The notes under the pieces were generated by a model that saw nothing but the letters and a program-made list of their open reading frames with translations, had not been told where the DNA came from and searched no databases. Source: Dactylonectria macrodidyma (taxonomy: Eukaryota; Ascomycota; Sordariomycetes; Hypocreales; Nectriaceae). From it: a stretch of DNA of 64,000 nucleotides. This document shows, one piece after another, positions 45,674 through 54,328 of the stretch (within the stretch, counting starts at the first letter, position 1; each line of letters starts with the position of its first letter). The position numbers and the translations under genes are program-made. The DNA is taken from the NCBI GenBank assembly GCA_020744425.1, contig JAGMUV010000036.1:485211-549210 (forward strand), given 5' to 3'.

Positions 45674-45693
45674 TAAACTCTAGTACTATTATC

Positions 45694-46240
45694 TGTAAAG
45701 TCCTTATATATAAAATATATAACTGATAAGGAAATATCTCCTTTAGCTCTTATCAGATAAGACTATAAATAACATATTCAAAATCTCCTGATTTTTAGCT
45801 TTATAATGGTATATATTATGCCTCAGAAAGCCTACCTTCCTTATACTATAACTACAAAGGACATCTATAAAAGGAACCTTCAATAAGGTTAGAGTTCAAG
45901 CATCAGACATACGTTCAACAGTCCTAAAACTCGGGACACGTCTTACCCGGTTTTACTATGACAAATTGTCCAAATCCCCTGTTAGATTGGACATGTGACT
46001 GGACAGCAATCTCTCTATAAAGCTGGGACTTTTCTCTAGCCAGTCCAGAAGGATTATCATCATCAATACATGCATTTCTCAACCAATCACATCAAACTGA
46101 CTACCTTTCTAATCGTCTTTTCCTGCTCTTTCTGAATCTTTAATTCCTTTTCTGATTGGTCAATTCCTTGACCCACAATCGCCGAGTTCCACCAATAACC
46201 TTCCACTCCTTCCACTCCTTCTACTGCTATAGCCTTTACA
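45694..46240 (-). repeat. Copia-family LTR E (solo, inverted)
   Basis: 547 bp, inverted relative to LTR A and nearly identical to it. Flanks are TTATC on the left and TAAAT on the right; these are the reverse complements of LTR A's left and right flanks. Confidence 0.9.
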
Positions 46241-47039
46241 TAAATAAAGTAAAGGACCTTATTATTACTATTCTCCTCTATTTTCTTTTAAAGACTATTA
46301 AGAATATCTATATCTCTTAGAGTAGCTTAAGTAAGCCTGGCTCTATAGATATTAAATATCTTCTTTAAGTATATAAATCCTATATATAAACTGCCTTATT
46401 ATAGCTCTAAAAGAATAACCCTCTTTATAAGTATATTATAATTAACTATAATAAGATAGATAGCTAATAGTATATAAATAGCTCTAATATCTTAATCCTT
46501 ATTATTAATAGTATATAAAAAGAGGAGCTATCTACTATTAAGAAGATATAAATAGACTATATAGTACTAAATACTAATTAAGGTTTAAAAAAGAACTGCT
46601 TAATAAGTATTAAAGAACTGCTTTATTTAGTATACAGTTACTCTACTAACGATTCCTGCCTTATAGAAGATACTCTATTAATAGAATAGTACTAGCTCTT
46701 ATTAAGTAGACTTAGTATTTTAGCCCTTTTTCTAAAGCCTTCTAATAGTAGTAATAATACTATCTATAAGATATTATTATTTAGTATATTTCTTCTTAAT
46801 AGACTAACTGCTTTTAAAGAAGCAGATAAGCTATCTTTCTTAGTAGATATTATACTGAGTTAGAGTTAATATAGTAAAGATTCTGAACTATGCACTATAT
46901 AAGTCTAGATAATGGAAAAATAGCTGATCATCTAAGTAAAGCGTAGCGCGGACTTTGTGGATAGTTTATATAAGGACTTCTTCTTGTGTATATTTCTGAA
47001 GCTTTTCCCTTAGGGGAAGGGAGGCCTAAAGGCAATATA
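46241..47039. other. AT-rich, RIP-like block
   Basis: No frame and strong TA enrichment, similar to 37481-38682. It ends where the first gypsy LTR begins. Confidence 0.55.
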
Positions 47040-47232
47040 TGTGACGGGAGCGTCTGGAGTGCTGGACCCAGGGTGGGGTCGATACGTAACTAGGACGCAC
47101 GGGGCAGGCTACAGGGACTATCAACGCGTGTACGCGTCTACGCGCCTGCCCGCTTTCTCTTTCCTCTTCATCGTAGTATTCTCGCAATACAGTGGCATTA
47201 CCTCTTGAGTTGATCTCATCTGGCCCGTGACA
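47040..47232 (+). repeat. Gypsy 1 5' LTR
   Basis: Begins TGTGACGGGAGCGTCTGGAG and ends GGCCCGTGACA. Differs from the 3' LTR at sites such as GGCTACAGG versus GGCCACAGG and CGTGTACGCG versus CGTCTACGCG. Confidence 0.95.
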
Positions 47233-47234
47233 TT

Positions 47235-47244
47235 ATACTACGAT
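47235..47244 (+). promoter_or_regulatory. Possible self-priming PBS
   Basis: ATACTACGAT just after the 5' LTR is the exact reverse complement of ATCGTAGTAT at 47170-47179 inside the LTR. No tRNA match was recognised. This is the arrangement of Tf1/sushi-type self-priming elements if transcription starts near 47170. Confidence 0.5.
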
Positions 47245-47401
47245 CGCCTTTTATTCTTTCCATCTACATCTTGATTAACTCTGACGCGCGTCAGTGCGAG
47301 GTTAATCGTCGCGTCGGATCCGACTATAGATCCGCCTACCTGCAGCGAGACGCAGGTACGAACAGCAAACCACCGTTGACTGGAACCAATCAGTAGTCGA
47401 C

Positions 47402-48895
47402 ATGACCAGGAGCTCTGAGTTGGGCGCGTGGAGCGCTGACAAAGAGGGCATCGATAAGGCACGCCAAGAGAGCGCCTTTTATCAGCAGGTCCAGCAGTAC
47501 CTCGCTGAGTCCGTAGACGAGGACAGCGAAGGGACTACCAATACAGAAGACGACGAAGGGATATCTATCAGACCTTTCGCGCGACTCGCAGCAGATTCTA
47601 TCGAAGAAGATTTGAACGCTCGAACCTGCGAGATCACGGACAACGGCCGATTCACAGTCTACGTGAAAGACCAGGACGGGAGATTCAGGAACCTCCCGAT
47701 CGATGCCGACAATATCGAATCGATGGTCCAGAAATACCCTGAGGTGCGAGCCTCGATAATTCGCAATTTTGCCGAGCAATTTGCAATCAGAGGGCAGCGA
47801 GACGAGCTTATCGAGCTGCACAATAAGCACGTCGAGACGACCGAGCGACTCATTAAAGAGCACAATGAGGCAATTGAGGCCGAAGCGATGGCCCACGCCG
47901 AGGTGGCACGGATCAATAAGGAACTGGCACGGTTGAAAGCGGCACAGTATACTGTCCCTCTCCGCGAAGACACGCCTCTCGGGAGCGAGACAACGGCCGA
48001 GACCAAGCTGCGCCGGAAGCGGGAGAGTGACCCACCCGAGCTCGATGATGGCAAGGAACCGGACTTCGAAGACTGGCTCATCAAGGCCAGACGCAAGCTG
48101 CGACGCGACGGCCCACGAGACTACCCTGAAGAGGAGGACAAGGTATATTATATTTTCGGTCGTTGCAAGGGTATCGCGGCTGCCTATTTACGCCCCCGCA
48201 TGCCCGAGAACGCTGAGGAAGACGCCTTCGAGACCGCTGAAGATGTCTTCCAAGCCCTGACGACCCTCTTCCGGGACAAGAACAAGAAGATCAAGGCGCG
48301 AGAGGAGTTCAAGGCCTTGAGATACTATACCAATGGTAGCTGGCGTAGCTTCTACGTCAAGTTCTTGGCTACAGCGAACGACGCTAAGATCCCCAAAAGG
48401 GATTGGAAGGAAGAGCTCTATGATAAAGTGCCAGTGGAGATGAAACGTACTGTGGCCACGCAGCGCTTTGCCGAAGAGGTAAGCTTCGACACCTTTGCGG
48501 CAGCGCTTGGCGACATCGCGGTAGTGGAAGAGGCCTATGCGAAGACCTTAACGAAGAAGGACAGCAAGAAGACCAGCAAGTTACAGACCAGCAAGAGCGA
48601 TAGTGCTGCTACTGGGAAGAAGGACACTAAGAAGTCGGCAACTTCAACACCCAAGTACTCGAAGACCAAGATTGACGGCAAATGGACTTTTAAGGACCCA
48701 GAGGTCCGCAAGCTAGCCGAAGAAGGGAAGTGCTTCAAGTGCAAGAAAGTCGGCCATACCCACCAGGAGTGTCCGGAGGGGGGCGAAGTGAACGAAATTC
48801 GTGCCAAGGCTAAGAAGGCAGGGCGGACGATTACTATTGCGATCCCTGATGAATCAGATGAGTCGTCCTCCGAGTCGGAAAAAGACGAGTCCTAG
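47402..48895 (+). CDS. gag: Gypsy 1 Gag
   Basis: 497-aa capsid/nucleocapsid precursor. The acidic N-terminal half includes coiled-coil-like helices (HNEAIEAEAMAHAEVARINK). The capsid-like middle contains AAYLRPRMPENAEED and the region FKALRYYTNGSWRSFYVKFL. A single CCHC knuckle, CFKCKKVGHTHQEC, lies near residue 445. The Lys/Ser/Thr-rich linker before it is typical of fungal gypsy Gag. It ends in an acidic Ser/Glu tail. Gag 2 on the other copy differs at about a dozen residues. Pol follows in the -1 frame, and the pol frame is already open across the gag stop, so a -1 frameshift is plausible. An A5 run lies at 48879-48883, 10 nt before the stop. Confidence 0.95.
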   Translation: MTRSSELGAWSADKEGIDKARQESAFYQQVQQYLAESVDEDSEGTTNTEDDEGISIRPFARLAADSIEEDLNARTCEITDNGRFTVYVKDQDGRFRNLPIDADNIESMVQKYPEVRASIIRNFAEQFAIRGQRDELIELHNKHVETTERLIKEHNEAIEAEAMAHAEVARINKELARLKAAQYTVPLREDTPLGSETTAETKLRRKRESDPPELDDGKEPDFEDWLIKARRKLRRDGPRDYPEEEDKVYYIFGRCKGIAAAYLRPRMPENAEEDAFETAEDVFQALTTLFRDKNKKIKAREEFKALRYYTNGSWRSFYVKFLATANDAKIPKRDWKEELYDKVPVEMKRTVATQRFAEEVSFDTFAAALGDIAVVEEAYAKTLTKKDSKKTSKLQTSKSDSAATGKKDTKKSATSTPKYSKTKIDGKWTFKDPEVRKLAEEGKCFKCKKVGHTHQECPEGGEVNEIRAKAKKAGRTITIAIPDESDESSSESEKDES

Positions 48896-48921
48896 GGGAA
48901 GTCTCCTCTCTAGGACCTGAA

Positions 48922-51900
48922 TTGCAGTCACTGATCTTTGACGAGAGCTCGATCAACATGGATGAACTACTCGGCGGGGAGAAGCTCTACCGTCCCTGTA
49001 CGATAGCAAGTTCAGGGTTGGCAATCAAAGTTAAAGGTCTATGTGATACCGGAGCGGATGGTTATGTCTTTGTAAATAAGGATCTAGCCCTAAGGATGCA
49101 CCAACAACTGCAGAGCCGTCGAATCCTAATCCCAGGGCGGGGACTCGCCGTCAAGGGATACAAGGGCGGACGACAACGGATTACCCACATCACGGTGGCA
49201 ACGCTGGATATAGATGGCAGACGACAGCCAAATTGTCCGATGTTGGAACTCGGGATGCATCAGGACCTGATCATTGGGAGGAAGTGGTTCGAGAAGCACG
49301 ACGTGGAAATCTCTGCCAAACATCGCCGCCTACGATGGCCTGACGACAGGCCGAAGGATTACCCTAGTAGCGATATTGTGATACCGATGTCTTCGTTGAA
49401 GGGCCCTCGCTGTTCAAGGCCAGCGGACCAGGCCGACATGGAACGACGCAACCAACTGAGCGCAGAACGAAAGAAGGCCCGCGAGGATCGGATCCTTAGG
49501 AGGGGAGATCGCCCGCCAAGGAGGCAATGGTCGGATGACGCCAAAGAGAACATGGCTAAGATGGACAGGGCATTGAGGGATACGGCGCCCTCTCTCCCGA
49601 TGAGGGACTTCAATACCGAGCTAGCGATGATCCAAGCCGACCTGCCACGGCGACCAATGATTGATACTGAGGGAGTCACAATCGAAATCAGTATCGTTAG
49701 TGCCAGCAGGTGGCGGGAGAGGGTGGTCAAGCAGGAGGACACCGAATGGATCGGTGAAGTCACCCTCCAGGAGATCGACAAGATTATCGAAGAACGACTA
49801 GAACGGAGAGAAGCCGGAGGGGAGAACCTTCGTAAAGATACGCCCGAATTGAGGGAGAAGGTAGAGTCGAAGTTGCCTCGACAGCACTTACACCTGCGAC
49901 ATGCCTTCTCCAAGGCTGAGTCTGACGCCTTGCCACCCCACCGGCCAGGCGTTGACATGAAGCTGGAATTAAAAGAGCCGATCCCCGACAGTCGGAAGGT
50001 CCCGCCAATGTACAAGTTGAGCCTCGAACAGCTAGAGGTGATGAGAAACTATATCGAGGAGCACCTGCAGAAAGGATTTATCGTACCGGCAGGTGACGCG
50101 CCATACGCATCACCAGTCCTGTTTGCAAAAAAGAAGAACGGCGGATGGCGTTTCTGTGTGGACTACAGGAAGCTCAATGAGTTGACGGCGAAGGAACATT
50201 GTGCACCACCCCTGATAGAAGAAACCCAGTCGAGGCTGGCAAAGGCAAAAGTATTTACGAAACTCGACATCCGACAGGCCTTCTATCGGATGCGGATGTC
50301 CCCAGATTCCGAGGATCTCACAGCCTTCAAGACTCGGTATGGTACCTACAAGTATAAGGTGGTACCGTTTGGTCTGACCAACGGCCCTTCGCACTTCCAA
50401 GCTTACATCAACCACGTCCTGATGGATCTCCTAGACGTCTGCTGCACGGCATACATCGACGACATTCTCATTTACTCAGAAAACGTCAAGGACCACGAAG
50501 CGCACGTCAATGCAGTCTTGGGACGCCTGGTCGCAGCAGGGTTGCAGGCAGACATCGACAAGTCGGAATTCTATGTTACAGAGACGGAGTTCCTGGGCTT
50601 TATAATTACGACAAACGGGATCCGGATGGACCCGAAGAAGATGAAGGCCATTATAGACTGGGAAGAACCAACAAACGTACGGGGAGTACAGGCCTTCCTT
50701 GGGTTTTGCAACTTCTACCGAAAGTTCGTCGAGTTTTACAGTCGGATAGCGCGACCGCTTACACTGTTGACGAAGAAGGGGATCCCATGGAGGTGGACTG
50801 AAGAGGAGACGACCGCGATGAAGGCTATGAAGTTGGCGATTTCGTCGGCCCCGTGCCGGGCCTGGTACGACCCTCTCCGTGATACGATCGTCGAGACCGA
50901 CGCGTCAGGAGGTGTGGTGGCTGCAGTACTAACCCAGAAGAGCGAAGACGGGGACTGGCACCCCGTAGCTTTCTTCTCCAAGACGATGAACGACGCGGAG
51001 ATGCGTTACCCGATTCACGACCAGGAGATGCTCGCAGTGGTGCTGGCCTTGAAGGAATGGAACGCCGAGCTCTTGGGGCTCCAACGGCAATTCCTAGTTA
51101 TTACTGACCACAAAGCCCTCGAGTACTTCTCGACGAAACAACGCCTTAATGGCAGGCAAGCGCGGTGGGCGGACGACTTGGCGCCTTATGACTTCAAGAT
51201 CACCTACCGTCCGGGGCGAGAGAACGTTGTAGCGGATGCTCTGTCTCGGAAGTCGTCCGAACTGGCTACGCAGAAGGCGCGACGAGAAGCCGCGTGGAAC
51301 AGGGTACTGCTGAGTCGGGACCTGGTGATTAGTTCTATTGACTATGAGGTCATGGCCGGCCCCTGTACCGAGCCCGATTCCGGGGAAGGACCAGAGGTGG
51401 CATTGATCGGGGCCGAAGCTGTCGAGTCCTCGGTTAGCTCCGGAAGGGAGGCTATCCGGGCGCCGGAGGGATGGCAGCTGCTTGACGCCGTCCTCCGGGC
51501 TAATAAGGCCTCTCCCCAATCACAGCCCTACCGAGAGAACGCAGAAAAGAAGGCCGATGGTTGGACGATGGACGAAGGTGTGGTTTGCCGGAACCAGCGC
51601 ATTTTTGTTCCAGACGAAGGTGTTCTCCGAACGCTGGTCATCAAGGAGAACCACTGCAAGCTCAATGTAGCCCACCCGGGACGCAACAAAACCGTCAGAT
51701 TGGTTGCCGAGAGGTTCTGGTGGCCGGGCTTATCGGCCGACGTCGATCGGTTCCGGGCAAATTGTAAGCCGTGTGGAAGGGCTCACGCCAATAGAGATAA
51801 GACCCCCGGATTGCTACACCCATTGGAAGTCCCACACCGGATATGGCAGCATGTGACAACAGACTTCCATTACATGCCTAAGGACAAGAACGGATACGAC

Positions 51901-53085
51901 TGCGTGTGGGTAGTTATTGATCGGCTCAGCAAGATCGCTTTTTCTATACCTTGCTACCGGACGGTGACAGCGAAGGACGTCGCGTATATGTACTACCACC
52001 ACGTCTACCGTGTTTTTGGGGTGCCGGAGACGGTGACGTCAGACCGAGGACCACAGTTTATCGCCGCCTTCATGGATGAGCTATGCAAGCTTATCGGGGT
52101 GAAGCAGAAACTGAGCACAGCAGAGCACCCCCAGACAGACGGGAACACTGAGATCTACAACCAGTACTTGAACCACCGACTGCGACCGTTTATCAACCAT
52201 TACCAAGACGACTGGAGTGAACTACTACCGTCGATGGACTATGCGCAAATGAATCTCTACCACGAGTCACTGGGTATGGAACCGGTGAGACTGTTACTCG
52301 GCCACTTGCCCCGATCCCAACTCGACTGGGATAAGAGAACCGACCTTGAGGGCTGCAAAACAAAAGCTGAACGTTTGTCGAGAGAGGATGCCCAGCAGTA
52401 TGCCAAGCGGATTGCGGACTCCATCAAAGTTGCTAGGCAGAATCTCCACCAGGCGCAGGAACGGCAGATCCGCCAAGCTAACAAGAAGCGCCGGGAACCG
52501 GATTTTACGGTTGGGGACAAAGTCTGGGTCGACATGCGCGGACTTACGAGTACAAGACCCAGCCAGGCGTTAGACTGGAGGAAGAGAGGGCCATGGACTA
52601 TTGTGGAACAAGTCGGGCATTCATACCGCCTGGACTTACCCTCCTCGTGGCACATAAACCCAACTCTACACGCGGATCGGTTACGGCGTTATCCCGACAA
52701 TCCTATGCCAGGGCAGGATGAGGACCCACCACCACCTGAAGTCATCAACGGCGCCAAAGAGTACGAGGTTCACAAGGTCAAGGAGTCGCGGTACAATAAA
52801 CGCGACAAACAGCTCCAGTATAGGGTAGACTGGGTCGGACACGACCCCGACGATGAATGGTACCCTGCCGAAAACTTCAAGAACGCACCGATGCGACTGA
52901 AGGAGTTCCATGAGGAATATTCGGAGGCACCTGGGCCACCGAAGCGATTACAGGCCTGGGTCGACGCGGCTGCTGCGGATACGGACGTACCGGAGCACCC
53001 TGACGATAATCAACCGATCAAACTGGGCCGGGGGCCCAAGAAAGCACGACGGAAACGAAGAGTCTTTGTCATCTGGCGATCGTGA
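48922..53085 (+). CDS. pol: Gypsy 1 Pol (protease-RT-RNase H-integrase-chromodomain)
   Basis: Up to 1387 aa if fused by frameshift; the first ATG is at 48958. Protease active site CDTGADGYV is near residues 41-49. RT blocks: FCVDYRKLN, KLDIRQAFYRMRMS, VVPFGLTNGPSHFQ and the catalytic YIDD at about 511-514. RNase H has VETDASGGVVAAVL and DHKALEYFST. Integrase has a zinc finger with H...H and C..C (ANCKPCGRAHA), the DDE core beginning TTDFHYMPKDKNG, and TSDRGPQFIAAFM. The C-terminal chromodomain YRVDWVGHDPDDEWYPAENF (about 1300-1320) marks a chromovirus; such domains steer integration to modified chromatin. No stop or frameshift was seen, so this copy could be active. Confidence 0.95.
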   Translation: MQSLIFDESSINMDELLGGEKLYRPCTIASSGLAIKVKGLCDTGADGYVFVNKDLALRMHQQLQSRRILIPGRGLAVKGYKGGRQRITHITVATLDIDGRRQPNCPMLELGMHQDLIIGRKWFEKHDVEISAKHRRLRWPDDRPKDYPSSDIVIPMSSLKGPRCSRPADQADMERRNQLSAERKKAREDRILRRGDRPPRRQWSDDAKENMAKMDRALRDTAPSLPMRDFNTELAMIQADLPRRPMIDTEGVTIEISIVSASRWRERVVKQEDTEWIGEVTLQEIDKIIEERLERREAGGENLRKDTPELREKVESKLPRQHLHLRHAFSKAESDALPPHRPGVDMKLELKEPIPDSRKVPPMYKLSLEQLEVMRNYIEEHLQKGFIVPAGDAPYASPVLFAKKKNGGWRFCVDYRKLNELTAKEHCAPPLIEETQSRLAKAKVFTKLDIRQAFYRMRMSPDSEDLTAFKTRYGTYKYKVVPFGLTNGPSHFQAYINHVLMDLLDVCCTAYIDDILIYSENVKDHEAHVNAVLGRLVAAGLQADIDKSEFYVTETEFLGFIITTNGIRMDPKKMKAIIDWEEPTNVRGVQAFLGFCNFYRKFVEFYSRIARPLTLLTKKGIPWRWTEEETTAMKAMKLAISSAPCRAWYDPLRDTIVETDASGGVVAAVLTQKSEDGDWHPVAFFSKTMNDAEMRYPIHDQEMLAVVLALKEWNAELLGLQRQFLVITDHKALEYFSTKQRLNGRQARWADDLAPYDFKITYRPGRENVVADALSRKSSELATQKARREAAWNRVLLSRDLVISSIDYEVMAGPCTEPDSGEGPEVALIGAEAVESSVSSGREAIRAPEGWQLLDAVLRANKASPQSQPYRENAEKKADGWTMDEGVVCRNQRIFVPDEGVLRTLVIKENHCKLNVAHPGRNKTVRLVAERFWWPGLSADVDRFRANCKPCGRAHANRDKTPGLLHPLEVPHRIWQHVTTDFHYMPKDKNGYDCVWVVIDRLSKIAFSIPCYRTVTAKDVAYMYYHHVYRVFGVPETVTSDRGPQFIAAFMDELCKLIGVKQKLSTAEHPQTDGNTEIYNQYLNHRLRPFINHYQDDWSELLPSMDYAQMNLYHESLGMEPVRLLLGHLPRSQLDWDKRTDLEGCKTKAERLSREDAQQYAKRIADSIKVARQNLHQAQERQIRQANKKRREPDFTVGDKVWVDMRGLTSTRPSQALDWRKRGPWTIVEQVGHSYRLDLPSSWHINPTLHADRLRRYPDNPMPGQDEDPPPPEVINGAKEYEVHKVKESRYNKRDKQLQYRVDWVGHDPDDEWYPAENFKNAPMRLKEFHEEYSEAPGPPKRLQAWVDAAAADTDVPEHPDDNQPIKLGRGPKKARRKRRVFVIWRS

Positions 53086-53127
53086 GGATTTGATAACTTG
53101 CGCTCACGCGGCCGTTTTGAGCGCCTT

Positions 53128-53141
53128 GAAGAGGGGGGTGA
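53128..53141 (+). promoter_or_regulatory. Gypsy 1 polypurine tract
   Basis: GAAGAGGGGGGTGA directly before the 3' LTR. Confidence 0.8.
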
Positions 53142-53334
53142 TGTGACGGGAGCGTCTGGAGTGCTGGACCCAGGGTGGGGTCGATACGTAACTAGGACGC
53201 ACGGGGCAGGCCACAGGGACTATCAACGCGTCTACGCGTCCACGCGCCTGCCCGCTTTCTCTTTCCTCTTCATCGTAGTATTCTCGCAATACAGTGGCAT
53301 TACCTCTTGAGTTGATCTCATCTGGCCCGTGACA
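53142..53334 (+). repeat. Gypsy 1 3' LTR
   Basis: 193 bp. In the sites compared it agrees with element 2's 60179-60371 LTR rather than with element 1's own 5' LTR. Confidence 0.95.
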
Positions 53335-54077
53335 TTTAAGAGAAAATGAGTGTATATATACCTATGGTTCTTAACTGGATTAGAGGGGTTGGCATAGGAA
53401 TTACTAATGATCCCTATGAATTACTAGTGATCCGTTGGAGTGGTGCTCCGATCCGCTAAAGTCATGCGCAACAGCTTTAACAGTTCCTGTTAAAAGTGGG
53501 GCCCGGGGTTCTGCCACGGGTGGCCGCCCGGTCTCCACTTAGGTCATCGTAACACTTTAAATCCACTATCTTACTGATAATACCTACAAGCAGCCCTTCT
53601 TCACCAGCTTCATCACGCCAGCACAGTTCCTCCAGGCTTCCTTTGGCGGGCCGCTTGCCGGACCGGTCCCTCCTGTATGAATAACGTATATGATAAGCGA
53701 GCGGCGCAGACAAGCGAGCGGCGCAGTGAGATTTTTACCTTAAATCACGATTTTAAAATAATTCTTAAAATTTCAAACTAAGCCTAAAATAGTTAAAATT
53801 CTAAACTTAGCTTATTTATAATATATATTATTTTTCATATTTTTTTTAAGCTATAGATACTTATTGCGCTAGCAGTATAAAATTCGCACTGTTTTTTTTA
53901 CTATTTTTACTTATAACTAGCTTAATAATTTTTTTAAAAGTCTAAAAAAAATACTAGCTTATTAACTATTTAGTTAAAGATTTAAAATTAAATCTTTAAA
54001 AATCCTAAAGCTATATAGGCTGTTTTAAAAAAATTTAAGTTTAGAGTTTTAAGTGTACAGTATATGTGCGCCGCTCG
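53335..54077. other. Spacer between the inverted gypsy elements
   Basis: 743 bp without a gene. It contains a direct repeat (GAATTACTAATGATCC / GAATTACTAGTGATCC, near 53398-53432) and the TIR-like fragment at 53695-54077. Confidence 0.5.
53695..54077. mobile_element. AT-rich TIR element remnant cut by gypsy 2
   Basis: AAGCGAGCGGCGCAG occurs twice in tandem (53695-53709, 53712-53726). Its core CGAGCGGCGC reappears inverted at 54068-54077, directly against the gypsy 2 LTR. The interior is AT-rich and non-coding. It looks like a small inverted-repeat transposon whose right end was truncated. Confidence 0.5.
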
Positions 54078-54272
54078 TGTCACGGGCCAGATGAGATCAA
54101 CTCAAGAGGTAATGCCACTGTATTGCGAGAATACTACGATGAAGAGGAAAGAGAGAAAGCGGGCAGGCGCGTGGACGCGTAGACGCGTTGATAGTCCCTG
54201 TGGCCTGCCCCGTGCGTCCTAGTTACGTATCGACCCCACCCTGGGTCCAGCACTCCAGACGCTCCCGTCACA
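54078..54272 (-). repeat. Gypsy 2 3' LTR
   Basis: 195 bp. Contains GAAAGAGAGAAAGC where the 5' LTR has GAAAGAGAAAGC. The purine tract complement (TCACCCCCCTCTTC, 54273-54286) abuts it. Confidence 0.95.
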
Positions 54273-54328
54273 TCACCCCCCTCTTCAAGGCGCTCAAAAC
54301 GGCCGCGTGAGCGCAAGTTATCAAATCC

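Larger units (their letters stand above)
47040..53334 (+). mobile_element. Ty3/gypsy chromodomain element 1 (chromovirus), 6295 bp
   Basis: LTRs at 47040-47232 and 53142-53334 (193 bp each), gag and pol open, polypurine tract present. The two LTRs differ at three or more sites, and the flanking pentamers (ATATA left, TTTAA right) do not match. That is unlike a simple insertion and suggests recombination with element 2. Confidence 0.95.

Noticed and set aside
49126..52911. Numerous open frames antisense to gypsy pol (and mirror copies at 54503-58288)
   Set aside because: They are frames opposite a conserved coding region, have no family match, and recur only because the element is duplicated.
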